The translations under genes were made by a program, and so were the position numbers. Under the pieces are notes generated by a model that saw only the letters and a list, made by a program, of their open reading frames with translations, was not told where the DNA came from and did no database searches. Shown one piece after another: positions 15,876 through 26,391 of a stretch of DNA of 64,000 bases. The stretch spans positions 1 through 64,000 of the forward strand of contig NZ_BCXE01000025.1 of assembly GCF_001894945.1 (NCBI RefSeq). The letters run 5' to 3'. The first letter of the stretch is position 1, and each line of letters opens with the position of its first letter. This stretch comes from Rhodococcus ruber NBRC 15591 (GTDB taxonomy: Bacteria; Actinomycetota; Actinomycetes; Mycobacteriales; Mycobacteriaceae).

Positions 15876-18746
15876 TTAGCTGCCGCTTAGCTCCGGCTGG
15901 GCACCGACGTGCCCCGTCCGGCACAGCCGGTCGAGCAGCGCGCTCACCTCCGCGCGGTCCAGGCCGGCGCCGAGACCGACGTACCGTTCGAACTCGGTCC
16001 CCCCGAGCGCATCGCGGACGACCGCCACCTCGCGCGGCCCGTCGACGGGATCCATCACCTCGGGCAGGAAGCCGATGCGGCCACCGAGGGCACGGACCGC
16101 GCCGAGCAGCATCGCGCCGACGTCGGGTGTGCCGAGCCGGGCCACCAGGGCCGCGGCGCTGTGGACGAGTACCAGCCACGACGTCACGTCACCCTCGGCC
16201 TCGAGAACCGGCTGCATCACCCGGACCGCGTCGAGCGCCGCATCCGTGTCCCCGACGTCCATCGCGGTGCGCATGAGGGTCCACGACGCCGAGCCGACCG
16301 CCCAGCCGTGGCCGCAGCGCTCGCCCGTCTCGACGGCCTCGCGCAACACCTGCTGGGCCCGCTCGGGCCGGCCGAGGAAGCGCAGGATCATGCCCTCGAT
16401 GAGCAGCGCGTCGGCGCGCTGCCACACGGCACCCTCCCGGCGCAGGACGTCGGCACTCTCGTGGGCTGCGCGCAGGAACTCCTCGGACGGTCCCGTGATC
16501 GCGGAGCAGTACGCCCACCAGGAGCGCATCCATGCCTCGGTGACGGCATCGCCGGTGCGCGCCGCGGTCTCGGCGGACCGGAGCAGCGCGGCCGCCGCGG
16601 TGGCCGGGTCGCCCGCCAGGTAGGTGAGTCCGCCCAGTCCGGTCAGCGCCGACGACAGGGTCGCATCCGGGACGACGGCGGCGGACCCCTCCACCGCCCC
16701 GAGCCCCGCCGAGATCACCTCGAGGCCCTCCCGGATGTGCCCGCGCCGGTACCAGAACCAGTAGAGCGCTCCGGCGAGTTCGAGCAGGTAGACGGCGTCG
16801 CCGGCGGCTGCGGCGGACGCCGCCGCGGCGCGGTGCTCGGCGATGTCCGCCGTCAGGGCGTCGAACGTCTGCCGCGCCCGGGAGCCGCGCAGGTGCGGCG
16901 TCGCCGCGAGGGCCCGCCGCAGCACGAACCGGCGGTGCACGACGGCGGTCCGGTCCCGTTCGGACGCGTCCACGCGTTCCAGGGCGAACTCCCGGATCGT
17001 CTGCAGCATCGAGTACCGCCGCGGCGACGACGCCGGTTCCACGCGTAGCAGCGACCGTCGCACGAGGGCGGTCAGCGGCGGCAGGACGCTCAGCGGCGGC
17101 GCGCTGCCGTGCACGGCGGCGGCGCCCTCGAGATCGAAGCTGCCGGCGAACACCGCCACCTCGCGCAGCAACCGCGCCTGCTCGTCGTCGAGGAGCCGGT
17201 AGCTCCACTCGATCGCGTCGGCGAGTCCGCGTTGCCGAGGCGGAGCGGTGCGAGAGCCGCCCTGCAGCAGCGCGAACCGGTCGCTCAGCCCCTCCGCGAT
17301 CTGCTGCTCGGACAGCACCCGCAGCTGTGCCGCCGCCAGCTCGATGCCCAGCGGGATCCCGTCGAGCTCGGTGCAGATGCGGCGCACGGGCTCGGTCACC
17401 GCGTCGTGGATCGTCCAGCCCGGCACCACCCCGGCGGCCCGGACGCCGAACAGCTCGACGGCCGCGTCCTCGTCCAACGGCGGCACCTCGTAGACCCATT
17501 CGCCGTCGAGGCCGAGCGGCTCCCGGCTCGTCGCCAGGATCCGCACGCCGGGGCAGCGCTCGAGCAGCGCCGTCACCAGCTCCACGACCCCGTCGAGCAG
17601 GTGCTCACAGTTGTCCAGGACGAGGACGAACTCGCGGGGGGCGAGGACCGTCGCCAGGTGATCGACGGTTCCGGGGCCGAGGATCTGCAGGGCGGCCGCC
17701 ACGGTCGCGGCGACCAGCGCGTCGGCGCGCACCGCCCCCAGGTCCACGAACCACGGTCCGTCGGCGCGGCGTTCACCGCCGTGGCGGCACACCTCCACCG
17801 CCAGACGTGTCTTGCCGACCCCGCCGGGGCCGACGAGCGTGACCAACGGTTCCCGGGCCACCGCCGCACCGACCTCCGCGAGTTCACGGCCGCGGGCGAC
17901 GAGGGCGGTGCGTGGGCACGGCAGAGTGGAGTTCGGGTTCCGCGGGGCCGCGGCCGCCGGCGGGATCGCCGTGCCGAGCAGCCGCGCGTCGTCCTGCCGC
18001 AGCACCGCCGTTTCGAGTTCGCGCAGTCCGGTGCCCGGTTCGATGCCGAGTTCACCGTCGAGCACGGTGCGCACGCGGCGCAGCGCCGCCAGCGCGTCCG
18101 CCTGCCGGCCCGCCCGGTAGAGGGCGACGACCAGCAGTTCCCAGGCCCGTTCGTCGAGCGGGTGCGCGGCGACGAGCCGCTCGGCGGTCTCGACGACGTC
18201 GGCGCCGCCCAGGTCCAGCCGGATCTGCAGCAGGGCCTTGCGGGTGCGCAACTCGACCGCCGTCAGCCGGGCGACTTCGGGGCGCACGAACTCGGCGTCG
18301 GCGACGTCGGCGTAGGGCGACCCGCGCCAGCACGAGAGGGCTGTCGCGTACGCCTCGGCGGCGGCCTGAGCGGCGCCCTGCTCGCGCAGCCGGTCGCCCC
18401 GCGCGACGAGGTCGGTGAACCGGACGGCATCGATCTGCTCGGCGGCGACGGCGAGCCGGTACCGCGAGCCCTCCCGGACGATCACGCCCTCGTCCCCGCG
18501 CGGCCGCTGCGGGCTGAGCCGGTCGCGCAGTTTGGAGACGGCGAAGTGCAGCGAGCTCGTCTTCGGGTCGTCGACGTCGTGCCAGACCTGCTCGAGCAGC
18601 CGCTCACCCGACACGTCGCCCGGGAACGCGACGACGAGCGCGGCAAGCAGGGCGCGCTGCCGGATGCCACCGAGGTCGACGGGTCGTCCGTCGACGCTGA
18701 CGGCGAAGCCTCCGAGTACGCCGAGCGCCACGCCAGGGGTAGTCAT
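15876..18746 (-). CDS. AfsR/SARP-family transcriptional regulator with NTPase domain
   Basis: A 956-residue regulator. An OmpR-type winged helix (about residues 5-95, with GGIRQRALLAALVV) is followed by a BTAD domain to about 245 (LDGELGIEPGTGLRELE). Next comes an NB-ARC/STAND ATPase with Walker A VTLVGPGGVGKTRLA and Walker B-like VLVLDNCEHLLDGV. A TPR-like helical C-terminus follows, without a LuxR HTH. AfsR-type proteins activate secondary-metabolite or stress genes and are gated by ATP. The start at 18746 gives the family N-terminus. The adjacent flavoprotein is the obvious candidate target. Confidence 0.88.
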   Translation of the reverse strand: MTTPGVALGVLGGFAVSVDGRPVDLGGIRQRALLAALVVAFPGDVSGERLLEQVWHDVDDPKTSSLHFAVSKLRDRLSPQRPRGDEGVIVREGSRYRLAVAAEQIDAVRFTDLVARGDRLREQGAAQAAAEAYATALSCWRGSPYADVADAEFVRPEVARLTAVELRTRKALLQIRLDLGGADVVETAERLVAAHPLDERAWELLVVALYRAGRQADALAALRRVRTVLDGELGIEPGTGLRELETAVLRQDDARLLGTAIPPAAAAPRNPNSTLPCPRTALVARGRELAEVGAAVAREPLVTLVGPGGVGKTRLAVEVCRHGGERRADGPWFVDLGAVRADALVAATVAAALQILGPGTVDHLATVLAPREFVLVLDNCEHLLDGVVELVTALLERCPGVRILATSREPLGLDGEWVYEVPPLDEDAAVELFGVRAAGVVPGWTIHDAVTEPVRRICTELDGIPLGIELAAAQLRVLSEQQIAEGLSDRFALLQGGSRTAPPRQRGLADAIEWSYRLLDDEQARLLREVAVFAGSFDLEGAAAVHGSAPPLSVLPPLTALVRRSLLRVEPASSPRRYSMLQTIREFALERVDASERDRTAVVHRRFVLRRALAATPHLRGSRARQTFDALTADIAEHRAAAASAAAAGDAVYLLELAGALYWFWYRRGHIREGLEVISAGLGAVEGSAAVVPDATLSSALTGLGGLTYLAGDPATAAAALLRSAETAARTGDAVTEAWMRSWWAYCSAITGPSEEFLRAAHESADVLRREGAVWQRADALLIEGMILRFLGRPERAQQVLREAVETGERCGHGWAVGSASWTLMRTAMDVGDTDAALDAVRVMQPVLEAEGDVTSWLVLVHSAAALVARLGTPDVGAMLLGAVRALGGRIGFLPEVMDPVDGPREVAVVRDALGGTEFERYVGLGAGLDRAEVSALLDRLCRTGHVGAQPELSGS

Positions 18747-18835
18747 CCGCGCTCCGCCTTTCGATCGAGCACGCCACCGCCGCAACCGGACTGCGGAAGC
18801 GGTCGAATTCTAGAGGACCGGTGACGCCCGGTGCG

Positions 18836-19528
18836 CTAGTCCAGTCCCTGTTCGATCGCGTACCGGGTCAGCTCGACGCGGTTGGCCAGCTGCAGCTTGC
18901 GCAGCGTGGCCTGGACGTGGTTCTCCACCGTGCGGTGGCTGAGGGTGAGCCGGGCGGCGATCTGCTTGGCCGACAGTCCCTTCGCGACGAGCCGCAGCAC
19001 CTCGGTCTCGCGTTCGGTGAGGGTGGGCGGGGCGGGGGCGCGCCGGCCGGAGTCCGACGACATGCGGCGGTACTCGCCGGAGGACATGCGGCGGTACTCG
19101 CCGAGGACCAGACCGGCCAGGCCGGGCGTGAACACCGCCTGCCCGGCAGCGGTCGCCCGCACGGCCTCGGCCAGCTCGGCGGCCGACGCGCTCTTGACCA
19201 GGTACCCGCAGGCACCGGCCTTCACGGCCCCGAGGACGTCGTCCCGCTCGGAGGACGCGGACAGCACCAGCACGCGGCTGGCCGGGGAGGCCCGGAGCAC
19301 GGCGACGGTGGCCTCGGTGCCGGTGCCGTCGGGCAGCGTCATGTCCATCAGCACGACGGCCGGCTGCACCGCCGCGGCCCGGCGCGCGGCCGCACCGACG
19401 CCGTCGGCGGTGGCGACGACCCGGAAGCCGGCCGCGTCGAGGTCCCGCGAGACGCCGTCGCGCCACATCGGGTGGTCGTCGACGACCATCACCGTGATCG
19501 GGCCGCTCGTCGCGCTGTCCTCACCCAC
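18836..19528 (-). CDS. NarL/LuxR-family response regulator (MacR-like)
   Basis: A 230-residue regulator with a receiver domain (acidic pair D17-D18, phospho-acceptor D62 in VVLMDMTLPDG, conserved Lys in GYLVKSAS) and a C-terminal LuxR HTH (LTERETEVLRLVAKGLS to NHVQATLRKL). The linker holds a duplicated octapeptide, GEYRRMSS twice. The GTG at 19528 overlaps the kinase gene by 8 bases and has GGGGAG upstream. The pair resembles the MacRS systems of actinobacteria, which control cell-envelope lipoproteins in Streptomyces. That match is from memory of the family and is not certain. Confidence 0.87.
   Translation of the reverse strand: MGEDSATSGPITVMVVDDHPMWRDGVSRDLDAAGFRVVATADGVGAAARRAAAVQPAVVLMDMTLPDGTGTEATVAVLRASPASRVLVLSASSERDDVLGAVKAGACGYLVKSASAAELAEAVRATAAGQAVFTPGLAGLVLGEYRRMSSGEYRRMSSDSGRRAPAPPTLTERETEVLRLVAKGLSAKQIAARLTLSHRTVENHVQATLRKLQLANRVELTRYAIEQGLD
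19059..19106. repeat. 24-bp in-frame duplication in the response-regulator linker
   Basis: Two near-identical 24-bp units (19059-19082 and 19083-19106, GACATGCGGCGGTACTCGCC...) encode GEYRRMSS twice between receiver and HTH domains. Confidence 0.95.
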
Positions 19529-20729
19529 CTCGTGCTCCCCTCTTCGGAATCCGGATCTCCCATTCGGTGCCCGCACCGGGCGCGCTGTCGAGCACCGCGA
19601 CGCCACCGAGCCACTGCGCGCGGCCGACGATCGACTTCGACACACCCATCCGGCCCTCGGCGCGGGCCTCGGCGAGCCGCCCGTCCGCGATGCCCTTCCC
19701 GTCGTCGCGGACGCTGAGGATCACCTCGTCGCCGAGGTCCTCGACCAGCACGTACGCCTTCGCCCCGGCACCCGCGTGCAGCGTGGTGTTGGTCAGCGCC
19801 GTGGTGGCGATCGCCGCCAGTTCCGCGGCGCGGACGCGGTCGAGCAGGACCGGGTCGGCGGGCGCCGAAACGGTGACGCCGGCACCGGCCTGGCCCCGCA
19901 GCAGCGCCCGCAGGTCCACGAGTTCGTCGCCGCGGTCGAGCCGGGTGCCCTGTTCGGAGACGAGCATCCGCAGCGCGGCCTCCTGTTCCCCGGCGAGCCG
20001 GGCGAGTTCGGCGGCCTCCCCGCCGAGAGCGGTGCCCCGGCGCCGCACCAGGGCCAGGACCTGCAGCACCCCGTCGTGCACCTCGCGGGCGAGCCGGTCG
20101 CGTTCCTCGGTGGCGGCCGCCACCCGCACGGCCTGTTCGAGCTGCCGGTGCGCGCGCCGGGCGGTGGTGGTGGCGAATCCCATCGCGACGCCGACCGCGA
20201 CGAGGACGGGGGCGGTCGCGTCCCGCCACAGGTCGAGGTTGATCTGGTCGCGGACCACCGCGCTGACCGAGGCCATCGCCAGCGCGGATGCCACGCCGGC
20301 GGCGGGACCGCCGAGGATCGCGGCCGAGAGCACCGCGTTGGCGACCCAGAGGGTGGTGGGCAGCGTCTGATGGGCGCTGTACCAGTCGTGGTCGGCGACG
20401 AGCCGCGTCGCGCCCATGAGTGCGACCGCGACGACCTGATCCATCCCGACCACCACGGCGCGCCGGCCGACTCCCTGCGACAGCAGCACCGCCGACACGC
20501 CGGACCACACCGCCAGCAGCGCGACGAAGAACCAGCTGAGCTGCGGGGAGGTGTAGTGGGTGACGGTGGAGAACTGGGAGCTCACGGCGTAGACGACGGT
20601 GACGAGCCGGAACACCTGCGCGGCCCGCCACAGCGGCGCGTCCGGGTCGGCGCCGATCCGGTCCCGGGCGGGTGCGGCGGGCACGGCGACGCGACGCGGC
20701 GGCCTGTCGTCGGCTCTGCGCCGGACCAT
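19521..20729 (-). CDS. Membrane sensor histidine kinase (MacS-like, HisKA_3)
   Basis: A 402-residue kinase. About six hydrophobic segments between residues 40 and 205 form the sensor. The dimerisation/phosphoacceptor motif is RDRLAREVHDGVLQVLALV, and the HATPase domain carries the N-box-like TTALTNTTLHA and the G-box VRDDGKGIADG, ending near residue 398. It autophosphorylates on His and passes phosphate to the overlapping response regulator. The ATG at 20729 follows GAAGGGGAAC. No extracytoplasmic ligand domain is seen, so the signal is probably membrane-borne. Confidence 0.88.
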   Translation of the reverse strand: MVRRRADDRPPRRVAVPAAPARDRIGADPDAPLWRAAQVFRLVTVVYAVSSQFSTVTHYTSPQLSWFFVALLAVWSGVSAVLLSQGVGRRAVVVGMDQVVAVALMGATRLVADHDWYSAHQTLPTTLWVANAVLSAAILGGPAAGVASALAMASVSAVVRDQINLDLWRDATAPVLVAVGVAMGFATTTARRAHRQLEQAVRVAAATEERDRLAREVHDGVLQVLALVRRRGTALGGEAAELARLAGEQEAALRMLVSEQGTRLDRGDELVDLRALLRGQAGAGVTVSAPADPVLLDRVRAAELAAIATTALTNTTLHAGAGAKAYVLVEDLGDEVILSVRDDGKGIADGRLAEARAEGRMGVSKSIVGRAQWLGGVAVLDSAPGAGTEWEIRIPKRGARGG

Positions 20730-20840
20730 GCGGACGTTCCCCTTCCCGGTCGGTCGTCGCGCCGAGGGTAACCGCCCGAAACGCCCGGATCACGACCATG
20801 GTGCGCTGTGACGGTGGGCACAGTGGTTTGATTTGATGTC

Positions 20841-22367
20841 GTGTTGGGGTCCTATCGAGCCGTCGCGGCGACGTTGCGTAGTCGCTGGCCGCTCTACATG
20901 GCCTCGATGGGGGCGTCGAACCTGTTCGGCGCGCTGCTGGTGTTCGCGTTCGTCCGGTACGGCATCCCGCTGTCCGAGAACGAGAACATCATCGCGGACC
21001 GGGTCCGCAACTTCGCGGTGTTCGCGGTGTATCTGGTGTTCGCCGGGATCGTGAGCCTGACGGCCGCGGCCCTGATGCTGCGGGCGGTGGTGCGTTGGCA
21101 GCTGCGCGGCGGCCCGCCGACCCGATCCGAGCAGATGTCCGCGCTGCACGCGCCGCTGCGGCAGGCGATCGTGCACCTGGTCCTGTGGATCCTCGGCGGC
21201 GTGCTGTTCGTGTTCCTCACCGCGGAGGAGATGCCGGAGCTGGCGGTGGCGGTGGCGATCACCGTCGCGATGGCCGCCACGAGCACGTTCGGGTTCACGT
21301 ACATGCTCGGCGAGCGGATCCTGCGGCCGGTGGCGGCGCGGGCCCTGAGCGAGGGGGAGTTCGACCGGACCCTCGCGCCGGGTGTCGGTACGCGCCTCGC
21401 CATGACGTGGGGGCTCGGCACGCTGATGCCGGCCGGCGGCATCGCCCTGCTGTGCGTCACGCAGCTGACCACCGACGTCGAGTTCCCGGTGGACGCGATG
21501 GCCTGGGCGGTGCTGGCCCTGTCGGTGATGGCGATCGGTCTGGCGGGGGTGCTGTCGTCGCTCACCGCGGCCCAGATCTCCGACCCGGTCAAGCAGCTGC
21601 GCTGGGCCATCGAGCGGGCCCAGCGCGGCGCGACGGACGTGCAGGTCGAGGTGTTCGACGGCAGCGAGATCGGCCGCCTGCAGGTCGGCTTCAACCGGAT
21701 GATGGCCGAGTCCGACGAGCGGCGGCGGCTGCGCCAGCTGTTCGGTCAGCACGTCGGCGAGGACGTGGCCCGCCGTGCCCTGCAGTACGGCACCGAGCTC
21801 GGCGGGGAGACCCGCTACGTCGCAGTGCTGTTCGTGGACATGGTGGGATCGACGGCGACGGCGGCCGAACGCCCGCCGGGCGAGGTCGTCGAGCTGCTCA
21901 ACGAGTTCTTCCGGGTCGTGGTGGACGTCGTCGACCGGCACCACGGCTTCGTCAACAAGTTCATGGGCGACGCGGCGCTGGCGATCTTCGGCGCTCCGCT
22001 GGACCGGCCCGACGCGCCCACCGCCGCGCTCGCGGCGGCCCGGGAGCTGCGATTCGCGCTGGACGAGATCACCGATCTCGACATCGGCATCGGGGTCTCG
22101 GCGGGGCTGGCGGTGGCCGGCAACATCGGCGCGGCCGAACGGTTCGAGTACACCGTCATCGGCGATCCGGTGAACGAGGCGTCGCGGCTGACCGAACTGG
22201 CGAAGCTGCGGCCGAGCCGGGTGCTCGCGTCGTCGAGCGCGTTGTACTTCGCCGACGACGAGGAACGGGCCCACTGGGAGCTCGGCGACGAGGTGCAGCT
22301 GCGGGGCCGCCGCCGGGTGACGCATCTCGCCTGGCCGGTGCGGTATCCGGAATCGGGCCACGAGTGA
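20841..22367 (+). CDS. HAMP-containing class III adenylate cyclase
   Basis: Makes cAMP from ATP at the inner membrane. The 508-residue protein has about six TM segments (residues 15-230), a HAMP linker (QISDPVKQLRWAIERAQRG) and a C-terminal cyclase domain. The metal aspartates are D333 (FVDMVGST) and D377 (FMGDAALAIFG), and the adenine-specifying lysine is K373. The transition-state Asn and Arg lie in DPVNEASRL. This is the architecture of mycobacterial Rv1319c/Rv1320c/Rv3645. The GTG at 20841 has no Shine-Dalgarno. It is divergent from the histidine kinase. Confidence 0.9.
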   Translation: MLGSYRAVAATLRSRWPLYMASMGASNLFGALLVFAFVRYGIPLSENENIIADRVRNFAVFAVYLVFAGIVSLTAAALMLRAVVRWQLRGGPPTRSEQMSALHAPLRQAIVHLVLWILGGVLFVFLTAEEMPELAVAVAITVAMAATSTFGFTYMLGERILRPVAARALSEGEFDRTLAPGVGTRLAMTWGLGTLMPAGGIALLCVTQLTTDVEFPVDAMAWAVLALSVMAIGLAGVLSSLTAAQISDPVKQLRWAIERAQRGATDVQVEVFDGSEIGRLQVGFNRMMAESDERRRLRQLFGQHVGEDVARRALQYGTELGGETRYVAVLFVDMVGSTATAAERPPGEVVELLNEFFRVVVDVVDRHHGFVNKFMGDAALAIFGAPLDRPDAPTAALAAARELRFALDEITDLDIGIGVSAGLAVAGNIGAAERFEYTVIGDPVNEASRLTELAKLRPSRVLASSSALYFADDEERAHWELGDEVQLRGRRRVTHLAWPVRYPESGHE

Positions 22368-22424
22368 CGGACGGCCGGACGAGTCGGCGACGAAAAGGAC
22401 GATCCACCCTCCGGTCCGCTTGGC

Positions 22425-22430
22425 TACGCT
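22425..22430 (+). promoter_or_regulatory. -10 box TACGCT, leaderless start
   Basis: TACGCT lies exactly 7 bases before the GTG at 22438 and no ribosome-binding site is present. Transcription would therefore begin at or next to the start codon. Confidence 0.5.
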
Positions 22431-22437
22431 GAATCCT

Positions 22438-23571
22438 GTGGCGCAGCCCCGACGTGATCCGCCAGCACCCGACGCCACGCGGCGCCGGGGTCGCTTCGGG
22501 CGGGTGAAGTGGCTGCTCGCCGTGGCGCTGGTCGCCCTGCTGGTCGTCGAGGGCATCTACCTGTGGCCGACGCTGGCCGACTCCTGGCGCGCTCTGACCG
22601 AACTGCACTGGGGCTGGCTGGCCGCGTGCATCCTCGCGCAGGCCCTGTCGCTGAGCGGCTTCGCGGAAGTCCAGCGACGGCTGCTGCGCGCCGGGGAGGT
22701 CGTCGTCGGGCACGTGCGCTCGGCGTCGGTGATCTATGCGAGCACGGCGATGGCGGTGACGTTGCCGGCCGGTCCGGTGTTCTCCACCGCGTTCACCTAC
22801 CAGCAGACCCGGCGCTGGGGTGCGACGCCGGTGGTGGCGTCGTGGCAACTCGCGGTCTCGGGGGTGATCGCGGCGGTGACGCTCGCAGCGGTCGGCGTGG
22901 GCGGCGCGTTCGCGGTCGGTACGCGGGTGAGCCCGGTGACGCTGGTGCTGTCGGTGGCCGGGGTGATCGCGTTGATCGTCGGCGTCCGGTACGCGTCCCG
23001 CAATCCGTCGTCCGTCGAGTCGGCCGGGGCGTGGGTTCTCGCGCGCGTCAACCGCCTGCTGCGCAAGCCGGCCGACACCGGGTTGGAGAAGTTCGAGCAG
23101 GTCCTCGGGCAGATCGAGGCGGTGCACCTGGGTCGGCGCGACGGGCTCGCCACGATCGGCTGGTCGGCCGTGCACCGGGTCTTCGACGTCGCGTGTCTGG
23201 GGTTCGCGTGCTGGGCGGTGGGCGGGGAGCCGTCGCTGCCGGGACTGCTGATCGCGTTCGCGGCCGCCAAGGCGGTGGGGAGCATTCCGCTCGCGCCCGG
23301 CGGGCTGGGTTTCGTCGACGGCACGTTGATCGCCACGCTCACCGCGGCCGGGATGAGTGCCTCGCAGGCCCTGGCGGCGGTGTTCGTGTACCGGGGCGTG
23401 AGCTTCATCCTGGTCGCGCTCGTGGGGTGGACGGTGGTGGCTTTCAAGTTCCGGACGAGCCGGCACGAGGAGGACATCGACGCCGATCTCGAACGCGAGG
23501 AACACGCCCGTTCGGTGCTCGAACGACGTCGCGGCCGGGCCGCGAGCGAGGGCACCCCCGCGCCGGAGTGA
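22438..23571 (+). CDS. YbhN/UPF0104 (lysylphosphatidylglycerol synthase TM-like) membrane protein
   Basis: A 377-residue protein with about eight TM helices from residue 22 to 325, then a charged cytoplasmic tail. It has the segments typical of the LPG_synthase_TM family, SIPLAPGGLGFVDGTLIATL and the preceding AFAAAKAVG. The family includes the transmembrane part of MprF and flippase-like proteins. No aminoacyl-transferase domain is attached here. GTG at 22438 is chosen from the leaderless -10 box. A TTG 18 bases upstream is the alternative. Confidence 0.82.
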   Translation: MAQPRRDPPAPDATRRRGRFGRVKWLLAVALVALLVVEGIYLWPTLADSWRALTELHWGWLAACILAQALSLSGFAEVQRRLLRAGEVVVGHVRSASVIYASTAMAVTLPAGPVFSTAFTYQQTRRWGATPVVASWQLAVSGVIAAVTLAAVGVGGAFAVGTRVSPVTLVLSVAGVIALIVGVRYASRNPSSVESAGAWVLARVNRLLRKPADTGLEKFEQVLGQIEAVHLGRRDGLATIGWSAVHRVFDVACLGFACWAVGGEPSLPGLLIAFAAAKAVGSIPLAPGGLGFVDGTLIATLTAAGMSASQALAAVFVYRGVSFILVALVGWTVVAFKFRTSRHEEDIDADLEREEHARSVLERRRGRAASEGTPAPE

Positions 23572-23636
23572 GATCCACCTCACATCAAAAGTAGTTGCGG
23601 AATCAACCATTGGATGCGATCGTTGACTGCATCGAA

Positions 23637-23652
23637 GGTTGAAACTTCAACC
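23637..23652. promoter_or_regulatory. Inverted repeat GGTTGAA-AC-TTCAACC before yceI
   Basis: Perfect 7-bp arms with a 2-bp spacer, 25 bases before the yceI start. A weaker GTTG...CAAC pair lies about 40 bases upstream (about 23594-23607). The size and sequence fit a MarR- or TetR-type operator, and no such regulator is adjacent. Confidence 0.55.
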
Positions 23653-23676
23653 AATACTCGACCAGGAGGAGCACCC

Positions 23677-24237
23677 ATGACCACCGCCGCCACCACCGCC
23701 ACCTTCCCCGGGCTCACCGCCGGCACCTGGGTCATCGACTCGGTCCACTCCACGGTGGGCTTCACCGTCCGGCACCTCGTCGTCAGCAAGGTGCGCGGCA
23801 CGTTCGACGACTTCTCGGGCGCCGTCACCGTCGCCGAGGACGGCACGGTCGCCGTCGCCGCCGAGATCCAGGTCGCGTCCATCGACACCAGGAACGCCGA
23901 TCGCGACGCCCACATCCGCTCCGCCGACTTCTTCGACGCCGAGCAGTTCCCGACCGCGACCTTCCGGTCCACCGGCGTGCGCACCGCCGGGAGCGACTAC
24001 GTGGTCGACGGCGAGTTCACCCTGCACGGCGTCACCAAGCCCGTCGAACTGAAGCTCGAGTTCAACGGAGTGAACCCGGGTATGGGCCAGGGCCCGGTCG
24101 CCGGCTTCGAGGCCACCACCGTCCTCAACCGCAAGGACTTCGGCATCTCCATCGACATGCCGCTCGAGGGCGGCGGCGCCGTCGTCGGCGACAAGATCAC
24201 CATCAACCTCGAGATCGAGGCCGGCCTGCAGGCCTGA
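23677..24237 (+). CDS. YceI-family lipid-binding protein
   Basis: A 186-residue lipocalin-like beta-barrel protein of the YceI family, which binds polyisoprenoid chains. Conserved features are TWVIDSVHSTVGFTVRHLVVSKVRG, FDDFSGAV, ASIDTRNADRDAHIRSADFFD and the terminal KITINLEIEA. No signal peptide is present, so it is likely cytoplasmic, as in other actinobacterial members. The ATG at 23677 has AGGAGGA 8 bases upstream. The inverted repeat just upstream suggests it is repressed or induced on its own, and a strong hairpin follows the gene. Confidence 0.9.
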   Translation: MTTAATTATFPGLTAGTWVIDSVHSTVGFTVRHLVVSKVRGTFDDFSGAVTVAEDGTVAVAAEIQVASIDTRNADRDAHIRSADFFDAEQFPTATFRSTGVRTAGSDYVVDGEFTLHGVTKPVELKLEFNGVNPGMGQGPVAGFEATTVLNRKDFGISIDMPLEGGGAVVGDKITINLEIEAGLQA

Positions 24238-24249
24238 TCCCGTCCCGCA

Positions 24250-24285
24250 CAGCGAGCGCTCTCCCGTCCCGGAGGGCGCTCGCTG
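24250..24285 (+). terminator. Hairpin after yceI
   Basis: CAGCGAGCGC (24250-24259) pairs perfectly with GCGCTCGCTG (24276-24285), and inner bases extend the stem to about 15 pairs with a 6-nt loop. It lies 13 bases past the yceI stop and just upstream of the promoter of the next gene. No long T-run follows. Confidence 0.6.
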
Positions 24286-24297
24286 TCGTCGTCGCCC

Positions 24298-24303
24298 TAC
24301 GCT
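24298..24303 (+). promoter_or_regulatory. -10 box TACGCT, leaderless start
   Basis: The same hexamer and the same 7-base spacing to a GTG start (24311) as at 22425, without a Shine-Dalgarno sequence. Confidence 0.5.
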
Positions 24304-24310
24304 GGACGAC

Positions 24311-24688
24311 GTGAAGAAGTACGCACCCGCCCTGATCGACGTCGTCCTGGTCATCGTGTTCGCCGCGCTCGGACGCGCGAGTCACGACGAGGGGGTCGAT
24401 CTGGTCGGACTCGCGAGCACGGCATGGCCGTTCCTGGCCGGCCTGACCGCGGGATGGATCGCGACGGCTGCGCTCTACAAGGAGAAGTTCGATCCGTGGC
24501 TGGTCGTCCCGACCGGCGTGCTCGCCTGGCTGTCCACCGTGGTCGTCGGGATGCTGTTGCGGGTCGTCACCGGCCAGGGCACCGCCGGGTCGTTCATCGT
24601 CGTCGCATCGATCGTGCTCGCGGTGTTCCTGCTCGGGTGGCGCCTGCTGGCGGGCCTCTGGGCGCGCCGACGCGTCGACGCCGCCTGA
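24311..24688 (+). CDS. DUF3054 small membrane protein
   Basis: A 125-residue protein with four hydrophobic helices. It opens YAPALIDVVLVIVFAALGRASH and contains AWPFLAGLTAGW, which is characteristic of the actinobacterial DUF3054 family. No function is known. The GTG start is set by the -10 box 7 bases upstream, indicating a leaderless message separate from yceI. Confidence 0.82.
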   Translation: MKKYAPALIDVVLVIVFAALGRASHDEGVDLVGLASTAWPFLAGLTAGWIATAALYKEKFDPWLVVPTGVLAWLSTVVVGMLLRVVTGQGTAGSFIVVASIVLAVFLLGWRLLAGLWARRRVDAA

Positions 24689-24781
24689 CCGTTCCGCCCC
24701 GTCCGAGCCGTAGTGCGCATATCGGACAGGGTCCGGGGCGAACGCCGTCCGGGAGACCGGGGCTGTGCGAGAGTGACAGCC

Positions 24782-26248
<1,467 letters not shown>

Positions 26249-26254
26249 CCCGGC

Positions 26255-26369
26255 GGTGTCACCGACCGTAGGTCGACGGTGTCACCGACCGTAGGTCGAC
26301 GGTGTCACCGACCGTAGGCCGACGGTGTCACCGACCGTAGGTCGACGATGTCACCGACCGTAGGTCGAC
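26255..26369. repeat. 23-bp tandem repeat, 5 copies, between convergent genes
   Basis: Unit GGTGTCACCGACCGTAGGTCGAC repeats at 26255, 26278, 26301, 26324 and 26347. Copy 3 has one change and copy 5 has one. Each unit contains a GGTGTCACC palindrome. The array lies between the stops of the POT transporter and the TauE/SafE gene. It has no spacers, so it is not a CRISPR. Confidence 0.97.
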
Positions 26370-26391
26370 GGTGTGCACGGGCGCGGCGGGC

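Noticed and set aside
26255-26369. CRISPR-like array
   Set aside because: The 23-bp units are directly adjacent without spacers, so this is a plain tandem repeat.
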